Source: an uncultured Veillonella sp. (GTDB lineage Bacteria > Bacillota > Negativicutes > Veillonellales > Veillonellaceae). From it: a DNA stretch of 12,279 nucleotides. Below are positions 1 through 4,944 of the stretch, piece by piece (the stretch's first letter is position 1; every line of letters starts with the position of its first letter). Location: positions 1 to 12,279 of the forward strand of contig CABQQJ010000003.1 in assembly GCA_902466275.1 (NCBI GenBank), written 5' to 3'. Position numbers and translations under genes: made by a program. Under the pieces are notes generated by a model. It worked only from the letters and a program-made list of their open reading frames with translations, had not been told where the DNA came from and searched no databases.

Positions 1-342
1 TGCATTTAAAGCAGCACGAATGGTACGACCTGTATATAGCACATCATCTACAAGGATAATCGTCTTTTCCGTTGTATCGAGCGTACAAGGCTCTCCTTCT
101 TTAGGACGAGCATCACGATCATCACGGTAAATAGCTACATTTAAAGACTCACAGTCAATATGTATGCCTTCAATGCGCTCAATTTCGGCTTGTAAACGTT
201 TTGCCAAGATAACACCACGTCGTTCAATGCCGACAATTAGTGCATCAGATAAACCTTTATTGCGTTCTAAAATTTCATGACTTATACGACGAACAGCACG
301 CATAATAGCATCTTGGTCCATCAGTAAGCGTTTCTTTTCCAT
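1..342 (-). CDS. pyrR: PyrR, pyrimidine operon regulator / uracil phosphoribosyltransferase (3' end outside window)
   Basis: PyrR is an RNA-binding attenuation regulator of pyrimidine genes in many low-GC bacteria and also has uracil phosphoribosyltransferase activity (UMP from uracil and PRPP). Only the first 114 codons are present; the family is about 180 aa, so roughly 65 C-terminal residues lie beyond position 1. The start MEKKRLLMDQDAIMRAVRRI and the PRPP-binding loop VDDVLYTGRT near residues 98-107 are typical of PyrR. The ATG at 342 is preceded by AAGGG about 8 nt upstream. The gene lies 93 bp after the rluD-like gene on the same strand, so it is probably co-transcribed with lspA and rluD, an arrangement seen in many Firmicutes. 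A small stem-loop sits just before the ribosome binding site. Identity is secure from the visible part. Confidence 0.93.
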   Translation of the reverse strand, partial: MEKKRLLMDQDAIMRAVRRISHEILERNKGLSDALIVGIERRGVILAKRLQAEIERIEGIHIDCESLNVAIYRDDRDARPKEGEPCTLDTTEKTIILVDDVLYTGRTIRAALNA

Positions 343-357
343 ATATACGCCCTTACA

Positions 358-376
358 GCATAGGATTGTTCTATGC
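358..376 (-). other. Small stem-loop just upstream of the pyrR ribosome binding site
   Basis: A perfect 6-bp inverted repeat (gcatag at 358-363, ctatgc at 371-376) with a 7-base loop ends about 5 bases before the AAGGG of pyrR in the minus-strand RNA. It has no U-run, so it is not a normal terminator. It could affect translation of pyrR, or be chance. I do not see the conserved PyrR-binding loop known from Bacillus leaders. Confidence 0.3.
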
Positions 377-435
377 CCCTATATCCAAATAAGTAGTAAA
401 AATAAGTACTTAAACAATCAATGTAAACATTTAGA

Positions 436-1359
436 CTATTTTCGTTTATCTTCACGGTAGGTCTTAGCAAATTCTAAGCACGCCTCAAAATCAGCTGGTA
501 CCGGTGCTTCAAAGTGCATTTCTTCACCTGTAATAGGGTGTTTAACATCTAACGATTTAGAATGTAATGCTTGCCCTTCTATAGGAAAATCCATACGTCT
601 ATATCCATAAAATGGGTCATTAACAACAGGATGTCCAATATGAGCAAAGTGAACACGAATTTGATGGGTTCTGCCAGTCTCCAAATTACATTCAACCAAT
701 GTTTGATGACCATAACGCTCCAATACTTTAAAATGTGTTACTGCATCTTTACTGTTTTCAAAGACAACAGCCATTTTCATACGGTCCTTAGGATGGCGTC
801 CAATAGGCGCCTTTATAGTCCCCTTTTCTTCTACAATATTGCCTTGTACTAGCGCCCAGTACGTACGTCTTGCAGAATGTACTTTTACTTGCTCTGCTAG
901 ACCAATGTGTGCTGCATCATTTTTTGCCACCATCATAACGCCAGACGTATCTTTATCTAAGCGATGCACAATACCTGGCCTAATTTCACCATTAATGCCT
1001 GATAGGTCCTTACAATGGAATAATAGAGCATTTACAAGGGTTCCAGAATAATTCCCTACTGCAGGATGTACCACCATGCCACGAGGTTTATTAACAATAA
1101 CAATATCGTGATCTTCGTATAAATAATCTATAGGGATATCCTCAGGTTTAACCTCAATCGATTCAGGCTCTGGGATTTCTACATGAATTACAGTATCAGG
1201 TGTAAGCCGAAGATTAGCCTTTCCTACTTTATCACCTACTGTAACATGACCACCTTTAATTAAACTTTGAATATAGCTACGAGATCCTTCCATCTGTTCA
1301 GTTAAAAATATATCTAGTCTCATGCCTTCTTGCTCAGCACTTACAATATATTCATTCAT
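436..1359 (-). CDS. rluD: 23S rRNA pseudouridine synthase, RluA/RluD family
   Basis: Converts uridines to pseudouridine in RNA; RluD-type members modify helix 69 of 23S rRNA. The 307-aa protein has an N-terminal S4-like RNA-binding domain (about residues 12-60, RLDIFLTEQMEGSRSYIQSL) followed by the synthase domain. The family signature HRLDKDTSG lies at residues 132-140, with the catalytic aspartate at D135. The substrate-binding stretch RTHQIRVHFAHIGHPVVND lies further on. Length is normal for RluD. The ATG at 1359 has AGAGG about 8 nt upstream. It follows lspA by 86 bp, the usual lspA-rluD order in Firmicutes, and precedes pyrR. Substrate choice among RluA, RluC and RluD cannot be proven from sequence, but the S4 domain and the neighbours favour RluD. 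Confidence 0.92.
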   Translation of the reverse strand: MNEYIVSAEQEGMRLDIFLTEQMEGSRSYIQSLIKGGHVTVGDKVGKANLRLTPDTVIHVEIPEPESIEVKPEDIPIDYLYEDHDIVIVNKPRGMVVHPAVGNYSGTLVNALLFHCKDLSGINGEIRPGIVHRLDKDTSGVMMVAKNDAAHIGLAEQVKVHSARRTYWALVQGNIVEEKGTIKAPIGRHPKDRMKMAVVFENSKDAVTHFKVLERYGHQTLVECNLETGRTHQIRVHFAHIGHPVVNDPFYGYRRMDFPIEGQALHSKSLDVKHPITGEEMHFEAPVPADFEACLEFAKTYREDKRK

Positions 1360-1387
1360 CCTCTATTCCTCTTTGAGTCAAGTATAA

Positions 1388-1416
1388 GATATATATTTAT
1401 TGACGAATCAAGTCAA
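1388..1416 (-). promoter_or_regulatory. Possible internal promoter before rluD
   Basis: On the minus strand TTGACT (-35, 1411-1416) is followed after 17 bp by TATATC (-10, 1388-1393), about 30 bp before the rluD start. The -10 matches consensus at only four of six bases and the region is AT-rich, so this is tentative. It would allow rluD-pyrR expression independent of lspA. Confidence 0.3.
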
Positions 1417-1426
1417 TGATCTATAA

Positions 1427-1459
1427 AGGACCCTAATAATGAAAGCTATTCATGGTCCT
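1427..1459 (-). other. Stem-loop over the lspA stop codon
   Basis: aggacc (1427-1432) and ggtcct (1454-1459) pair, with a short inner helix (ATGAA/TTCAT in the RNA), so the minus-strand RNA can fold across the last codons and stop of lspA. There is no convincing U-run. It may be an mRNA processing or weak attenuation structure, or have no function. Confidence 0.25.
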
Positions 1460-1886
1460 CTTTCAATGAAAACAAATAAAATACAACAAAAGCTACACCT
1501 ATACAAATACCAATATCTGCCACATTAAAAATAGGCCATACACGAAAATCAAAAAAGTCCACTACCCCATGAATCATGTATCGGTCAATGCCATTACCAA
1601 TTGCACCTGCGACTAATAAGGCGGATCCGATTTGCAAAGTCCAATGGCCCTTAGCTAATCGCTTCCAATAAAAAGCACAAACAGCTAATAGAACAAAAGC
1701 CACTAGTAAGAAAAACCATCGTTGATTCGCTAACATGCCAAAGGCTGCACCGCGATTAATAATATACGTAAGATGGAATACATTGTGAATAACAGGTAGT
1801 GATTCACCAAGAGCAAAATGGTTCATCACATAATATTTAGAAGCTTGATCCAATACAAGCCAAATGATTGCAATTAAATAAAACAA
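1446..1886 (-). CDS. lspA: Lipoprotein signal peptidase (signal peptidase II)
   Basis: An inner-membrane aspartyl protease that cleaves the signal peptide of prolipoproteins after lipid attachment. The 146-aa protein has four hydrophobic segments (about residues 3-18, 57-73, 86-100 and 122-141). Family blocks are all visible: LDQASKYYV (12-20), NRGAAFG (44-50), GAIGNGIDR (94-102), VVDFFDF (108-114) and FNVADIGI (120-127). The catalytic pair should be D110 and D124. Length is slightly short of the usual 150-170 aa but no block is missing. The start is a TTG at 1886; AAGGGAG lies 6 nt upstream and no in-frame ATG is suitably placed. It leads an lspA-rluD-pyrR unit, with a good promoter at 1926-1954. 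Confidence 0.95.
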   Translation of the reverse strand: MFYLIAIIWLVLDQASKYYVMNHFALGESLPVIHNVFHLTYIINRGAAFGMLANQRWFFLLVAFVLLAVCAFYWKRLAKGHWTLQIGSALLVAGAIGNGIDRYMIHGVVDFFDFRVWPIFNVADIGICIGVAFVVFYLFSLKEDHE

Positions 1887-1925
1887 GTGATACTCCCTTT
1901 TAATAATATATATCTTAATAGTCCT

Positions 1926-1954
1926 ATTATACTAAGTTACATGATTTTAGGCAA
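1926..1954 (-). promoter_or_regulatory. Promoter of lspA-rluD-pyrR
   Basis: On the minus strand TTGCCT (-35, 1949-1954) and a perfect TATAAT (-10, 1926-1931) are 17 bp apart, about 40 bp before the lspA TTG. The -35 directly adjoins the U-run of the ferredoxin terminator, so termination and re-initiation are packed together. Confidence 0.65.
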
Positions 1955-1979
1955 AATAAAAAGCCCCTCAATGAGGGGC
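1952..1979 (-). terminator. Rho-independent terminator of the ferredoxin gene
   Basis: The hairpin gcccctca/tgaggggc (1963-1979) is followed on the minus strand by TTTTTATTTT (1953-1962). It lies 15 bp after the ferredoxin stop codon, so the ferredoxin is probably a single-gene transcript separated from lspA. Confidence 0.88.
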
Positions 1980-1994
1980 GTATTTTATTTGTGA

Positions 1995-2159
1995 TTACTC
2001 AGCGGAAATTACAGATACTGGGCAAACGGATTCGCAAGAACCGCAATCGATGCAAGCATCGCCAATTTCGTATTTAGTTTCGCCTTCAGTAATGCAGGAA
2101 ACTGGGCAAACAGATGCGCAAGAACCACATTTAATGCAACCATCAGCAATAACTCTCAT
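1995..2159 (-). CDS. Small 2[4Fe-4S] ferredoxin
   Basis: A 54-aa soluble electron carrier of the clostridial ferredoxin type, starting MRVIADGCIKCGSCASVCPV. Two classical CxxCxxCxxxCP motifs are present: C8, C11, C14, C18-P19 and C36, C39, C42, C46-P47, enough for two [4Fe-4S] clusters. The halves are internally similar (CGSCASVCPVS and CGSCESVCPVS), as expected from the ancient duplication in this family. A ninth cysteine at C22 is extra. ATG 2159 has GGAGGT 7 nt upstream. The gene has its own promoter and terminator. Likely partners in a fermentative anaerobe are pyruvate:ferredoxin oxidoreductase, hydrogenase or an Rnf-type complex, but none is in the window, so the partner is inference. 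Confidence 0.95.
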   Translation of the reverse strand: MRVIADGCIKCGSCASVCPVSCITEGETKYEIGDACIDCGSCESVCPVSVISAE

Positions 2160-2237
2160 AATTAGGACCTCCATAAAAATATAGATCAGAACTTTTTATT
2201 ATCATTTAGAAAGGCACTTGCCTCAACTTATGTTCTC

Positions 2238-2266
2238 ATTATCACACAGTTCTAATTGAAAGTCAA
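2238..2266 (-). promoter_or_regulatory. Promoter of the ferredoxin gene, extended -10 type
   Basis: On the minus strand TTGACT (2261-2266) and GATAAT (2238-2243) are 17 bp apart, with TG one base before the -10 (TGTGATAAT). Each hexamer matches consensus at five of six bases. The inferred leader is about 70 nt. The -10 overlaps one of the repeated ATTATCA heptamers. Confidence 0.65.
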
Positions 2267-2312
2267 ATGAAAATGATAAAAAAATGTATATTTTTTTGCA
2301 TAATAATTGTTC

Positions 2313-2329
2313 CTTTTTATCATAAAAAG
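2313..2329. repeat. Inverted repeat 7+3+7 (ctttttaTCAtaaaaag)
   Basis: Perfect 7-bp arms around a 3-bp centre. It is AT-rich and may be a protein-binding site. It could also be chance, given the base composition. Confidence 0.4.
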
Positions 2330-2367
2330 CCTACATTTATCTATATTTTGATATTATTTTTCATTTA

Positions 2368-2394
2368 ATTTATTGAGTATTATACTCAATAAAT
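2368..2394. repeat. Perfect 27-bp inverted repeat 12+3+12
   Basis: Arms atttattgagta (2368-2379) and tactcaataaat (2383-2394) are perfectly complementary around tta. The core agtattatact recurs exactly at 2431-2441 inside a second, imperfect palindrome 55 bp away. On the minus strand each core contains TATAAT. An operator for a dimeric regulator is the simplest reading; the regulator is unknown. Confidence 0.6.
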
Positions 2395-2428
2395 GAGAAT
2401 GCACCAATTATCATTTTAATTAAAATAC

Positions 2429-2443
2429 TTAGTATTATACTAG
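2429..2443. repeat. Second copy of the agtattatact palindrome core
   Basis: tagta/tacta pair around tta, with weaker extension outward (one G·T-type and one G-C pair). The 11-bp core at 2431-2441 is identical to that inside the 27-bp inverted repeat at 2368-2394. Confidence 0.45.
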
Positions 2444-2542
2444 GAATTTAATTATCAATATTCATTATCATAAAAACTATTTTTTTATTACAACAGATTT
2501 AACGCTTATCTATATTTTAATCTAACATATAAACTTCACTCT

Positions 2543-2571
2543 AAAAAAGGCCGAATCATACGATTCGACCT
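2543..2571 (-). terminator. Rho-independent terminator of the SemiSWEET gene (twin copy 1)
   Basis: In the minus-strand RNA a 10-bp stem (2548-2557 with 2562-2571, one U·G pair) with a 4-base loop is followed by a run of six Us (2543-2548). On the plus strand the wobble becomes a C·A mismatch, which supports function in the minus direction. The stem sequence is nearly identical to the terminator at 3087-3120. Confidence 0.85.
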
Positions 2572-2650
2572 CATTTATATTTATAAAGTAAAGTAATATC
2601 TTTACTATTATTCACTATATAACAATAATACTATTTTTTTCTTATAGCAC

Positions 2651-2914
2651 TTAGAAAGATGTTAAGAATGTTAGTGTACCTAAAATAACGCCTGCAAGGT
2701 TTGGTACGATTAAAATATAATCACGTTTAGGTGATTTTGTCCAACCATATAATACCCAGATCAAACAGGATACTGCTGCAAATAATGGTTGCCATGGTTG
2801 ACTAGGTTGACCATGAAGATTAGCAATTATTTGTGGGATATAGGCTAAAAATACAAATACACCAATAAATGCACCAATAGAACCAACTAACATGTTAAAT
2901 CTTTCTTTTGTCAT
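2651..2914 (-). CDS. SemiSWEET-type PQ-loop membrane transporter
   Basis: SemiSWEETs are bacterial half-size relatives of SWEET sugar facilitators: three helices per chain, working as dimers. The 87-aa protein has three hydrophobic segments (about residues 8-31, 42-58 and 66-85). It carries the PQ motif in AYIPQII (24-30), the helix-2 pattern WVLYGW (53-58) and a Pro-Asn pair (71-72) at the helix-3 position that lines the sugar pocket in this family. Length is normal. The start ATG 2914 has AAGGAGGT just upstream. The gene has its own promoter (2962-2991) and terminator (2543-2571). The family is secure; the substrate is not. If the host is Veillonella, which does not normally grow on sugars, a non-glucose substrate should be considered. 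Confidence 0.85.
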   Translation of the reverse strand: MTKERFNMLVGSIGAFIGVFVFLAYIPQIIANLHGQPSQPWQPLFAAVSCLIWVLYGWTKSPKRDYILIVPNLAGVILGTLTFLTSF

Positions 2915-2961
2915 AGATGACCTCCTTATTCAACATTACATTATTATATCTTACACAATAT

Positions 2962-2991
2962 ACTATATCATATTTTTTTCGATGTAGTCAA
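2962..2991 (-). promoter_or_regulatory. Promoter of the SemiSWEET gene, flanked by inverted-repeat arms
   Basis: On the minus strand TTGACT (2986-2991) and TATAGT (2962-2967) are 18 bp apart, about 47 bp before the start codon. Perfect 9-bp arms ttacacaat (2951-2959) and attgtgtaa (2991-2999) lie at the expected transcription start and at the -35 edge, suggesting an operator. A further gattaca/tgtaatc palindrome lies at 3038-3057. Confidence 0.55.
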
Positions 2992-3037
2992 TTGTGTAAA
3001 ATTAATCATGCAAATTAGTTTAATTCATATTGCTTTT

Positions 3038-3057
3038 GATTACACTTATATGTAATC
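3038..3057. repeat. Inverted repeat gattaca-N6-tgtaatc
   Basis: Perfect 7-bp arms with a 6-bp centre, upstream of the SemiSWEET promoter. The TTACA/TGTAA half sites match those in the 9-bp arms at 2951-2959 and 2991-2999, so all three could bind the same regulator. Confidence 0.4.
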
Positions 3058-3086
3058 TATATTAAAATCATATAGGCTAAAATCAT

Positions 3087-3120
3087 AAAAAACGAGGCCG
3101 AATCTTACGATTCGACCTCG
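3087..3120 (-). terminator. Rho-independent terminator of the DASS transporter gene (twin copy 2)
   Basis: In the minus-strand RNA a 12-bp stem (3093-3104 with 3109-3120, one U·G pair) with a 4-base loop is followed by six Us (3087-3092). It lies 35 bp after the transporter stop. The stem shares almost every base with the terminator at 2543-2571. Confidence 0.88.
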
Positions 3121-3154
3121 TGTGTGCTTGTATAGTAGAGTAACCTATTCCCTA

Positions 3155-4456
3155 TTATTTACCAGGGAAGAATGGCCATACCATTGGAATGATAATTAAG
3201 CTTACTACGAAGCAAACTAAAATCAATGGAACGCCGGCTTTTACATAGTCAGTAAATTTGTATTGACCAGGACCAAGTACTAATGTATTTGGAGGTGTAC
3301 CTACAGGTGTACCGAATGCACAAGATGCAGCAACGCCGATAGCCATCAATACAGCATGAGGGTCAGCGCCCATACCTTGAGCAATGGAGATACCGATAGG
3401 AGCCAATAATGCACAAGATGCAGTATTAGACATAAATTGAGTCATAACACAAGACAATGCAAATAATACAGCTGTTGCAAAGTAAGGGCTAGGGTCAGAA
3501 CCCATAACGCCAATAACTGCATTTGCAATCATTTTACCTGCACCAGATTGGTCAAGTGCAGTTGCCACTGGCATCATACCAGCGAATAAGAAGATTGTTA
3601 CCCAGTCAATGGATGTATAAGCTTGTTTTTCGTTCAAGCAACCAGTTAATACGCAAAGCATTGCGCCGATAACTGCAACCATGCTCAATGGCAAGTTAAT
3701 ACCAAAGTGTTCTTTCAATGGTTCGCCTAAAATCATGGCAAGGATTACACCTAAAAGAATAAGTCCGGAGAACAATTGTTTCTTAGGATCGTTAGAAATA
3801 TCTTCAGCAGCTACTTCTTGTTCTACATCACCGGCATCAGTAATTTCATGTTTAGGTAATAAATGTTTACCAATGAGCATCATGAATACGATAGTAGCGA
3901 TAGTCAAAGGAATGCCAATCCAAGCAAACTCAAAGAAACCAAATGGTTCAATACCAAATTTAGATAATGTACCACTTACAATGATATTAGGTGGTGTACC
4001 AACCATTGTAATGATACCACCAATGCCTGCAGCGAATGCTAACGGCATCAACTGGCGAGATGCAGGAATCTTAGCAACAGCACAGATACCAACAACTACA
4101 GGAAGTAAAGCAGCTGTTGTACCAGTGTTAGATAAGAATGCGGACATGATAGCTGTTACAAGCATAATCGCAAGCATTAATCCATTTTCGCTAGTCCCTG
4201 CATGAGATACTACGGTTTCCCCAATTTTTTGAGCTAAACCAGTGTAGAACAATGCAGCACCAACAACGAACATGCCAGCAAACAACACAACTGTACTATC
4301 AGATAAACCAGAGAATACAACCTTAGGAGTAATAATACCCATAAGGCCTAGTGTAATTGCGCCGCCTAAAGAAGTAATAGCTAAAGGAATAATTTCCGTA
4401 ACGAATAAAACAGCCATGACTGCAAGGACGATTAAGGTTTGTTCTGCAGTACCCAT
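3155..4456 (-). CDS. DASS/SLC13-family sodium:anion (probable dicarboxylate) transporter
   Basis: A 433-aa polytopic membrane protein with about 11 hydrophobic segments. It shows the inverted two-repeat layout of the divalent anion:Na+ symporter family: SNTGTT (109-114) followed by GTPPN (153-157) in the first half, and SNTASC (343-348) followed by GTPPN (386-390) in the second. In the VcINDY group the two SNT motifs bind the carboxylates and Na+. A charged cytoplasmic stretch (about 199-227) joins the halves. Length is close to the usual 450-480 aa. ATG 4456 has GGGAG about 10 nt upstream. It follows an 85-aa membrane protein by 38 bp and ends in a strong terminator. Next to a succinate-to-propionate module, a C4-dicarboxylate substrate is plausible; citrate, tartrate or sulfate cannot be excluded. 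Confidence 0.88.
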   Translation of the reverse strand: MGTAEQTLIVLAVMAVLFVTEIIPLAITSLGGAITLGLMGIITPKVVFSGLSDSTVVLFAGMFVVGAALFYTGLAQKIGETVVSHAGTSENGLMLAIMLVTAIMSAFLSNTGTTAALLPVVVGICAVAKIPASRQLMPLAFAAGIGGIITMVGTPPNIIVSGTLSKFGIEPFGFFEFAWIGIPLTIATIVFMMLIGKHLLPKHEITDAGDVEQEVAAEDISNDPKKQLFSGLILLGVILAMILGEPLKEHFGINLPLSMVAVIGAMLCVLTGCLNEKQAYTSIDWVTIFLFAGMMPVATALDQSGAGKMIANAVIGVMGSDPSPYFATAVLFALSCVMTQFMSNTASCALLAPIGISIAQGMGADPHAVLMAIGVAASCAFGTPVGTPPNTLVLGPGQYKFTDYVKAGVPLILVCFVVSLIIIPMVWPFFPGK

Positions 4457-4494
4457 ACATCATCATCTCCCTTCAGAGAAATGCACTGATTGTA

Positions 4495-4752
4495 TTAGAT
4501 GAGATATAAAATATAGCCTACAATACTGATAGCAGAAGCCATCAAGAAAGTTATACCATAACCCTCTTTAGTTTTAGGATAGCCAAAAAATAACGCTTCC
4601 CCTAAAAATCCTCGGCGATTAAACCAAGTATATTTAGTTCTACGTTGAAACCATTTGGCCTTTCCTTCATTACCGATAATCAGTGCAGTAATAAAAAATA
4701 CAATAAATGCCCAAATAAAACAAATCAGTATTTTTAATTCTACAGATAACAA
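4495..4752 (-). CDS. Unrecognised 85-aa two-helix membrane protein, upstream of the DASS transporter
   Basis: I do not recognise this family. The protein has two hydrophobic segments (about residues 4-27 and 66-85). They are joined by a strongly basic, aromatic-rich loop (KAKWFQRRTKYTWFNRRG, 31-48) and a short GEALFFGYPKTKEGYG stretch. By the positive-inside rule the loop is cytoplasmic and both ends face out. The start is TTG at 4752 with GAGG 7 nt upstream; the next in-frame Met is at residue 71, too late to be the start. It lies 38 bp before the DASS gene with no terminator between, so the two are probably co-transcribed. A small accessory or regulatory subunit of the transporter is a reasonable guess and no more. 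Confidence 0.65.
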   Translation of the reverse strand: MLSVELKILICFIWAFIVFFITALIIGNEGKAKWFQRRTKYTWFNRRGFLGEALFFGYPKTKEGYGITFLMASAISIVGYILYLI

Positions 4753-4890
4753 GTGACCACCTCTACTAAATTTAAAGCACTAGAAGGTTATTGTGTGAAT
4801 GCTTGTATCACCTAATGACCGATCTGAAAAGCATTTATTGCAAATATACCCTATTTATGCATGAATACATAGATTTGAAGGGTTTTTATA
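4753..4890. other. Spacer between the mmdB hairpin and the 85-aa protein gene
   Basis: This 138-bp stretch should carry the promoter of the membrane protein-transporter pair, but I find no -35/-10 pair good enough to call. It contains a partly palindromic atgcat centre around 4857-4862. No gene is visible. Confidence 0.4.
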
Positions 4891-4930
4891 TTCACCAATA
4901 GGTGTACCTAATTAGGCACACCTTGGTGAA
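4891..4930 (-). terminator. Long 3' hairpin after mmdB (terminator without U-run, or mRNA stabiliser)
   Basis: In the minus-strand RNA TTCACCAA pairs with TTGGTGAA (8 bp) and, after a 2-base bulge, GGTGTGCC pairs with GGTACACC (8 bp, one G·U) around a 6-base loop. On the plus strand the wobble becomes an A·C mismatch, so it fits minus-strand transcription from mmdB, whose stop is 15 bp before. No U-run follows on the minus strand. It may be a factor-assisted terminator or a 3'-end stabiliser. Confidence 0.55.
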
Positions 4931-4944
4931 TAATTATTAAATTA

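Larger units (their letters stand above)
2160..2650. other. 490-bp AT-rich intergenic region with an inverted-repeat array
   Basis: No credible gene. From high to low coordinate it holds the SemiSWEET terminator (2543-2571), a block with three inverted repeats sharing 3-bp centres (2313-2329, 2368-2394, about 2429-2443), and the ferredoxin promoter and leader (2160-2266). The heptamer ATTATCA occurs five times in one orientation (2198, 2238, 2407, 2451, 2464). A 13-bp direct repeat ttatctatatttt (2337-2349 and 2506-2518) brackets the two larger inverted repeats. The block 2267-2540 has no gene on either side pointing away from it, so its size is not explained by two ordinary promoters. Confidence 0.6.

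Noticed and set aside
2267..2368. Plus-strand mini-ORF encoding a 33-aa, very hydrophobic peptide (MKMIKKCIFF...)
   Set aside because: No ribosome binding site, and its composition is what AT-rich DNA gives by chance. It also runs antisense through the ferredoxin promoter.
2160..2650. CRISPR array or phage attachment site in the large gap
   Set aside because: Repeats are few and unequally spaced, with no unique spacers of equal length, and there is no cas, integrase or tRNA gene nearby.
2915..3154. Riboswitch or leader peptide before the SemiSWEET gene
   Set aside because: The leader between the inferred transcription start and the start codon is only about 40 nt, too short for known riboswitches; the palindromes lie at or upstream of the promoter.
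3681..4205. 174-aa plus-strand open frame inside the DASS transporter
   Set aside because: Antisense shadow of membrane-helix codons; low-complexity Ile/Pro/Asn-rich product and no start signals.
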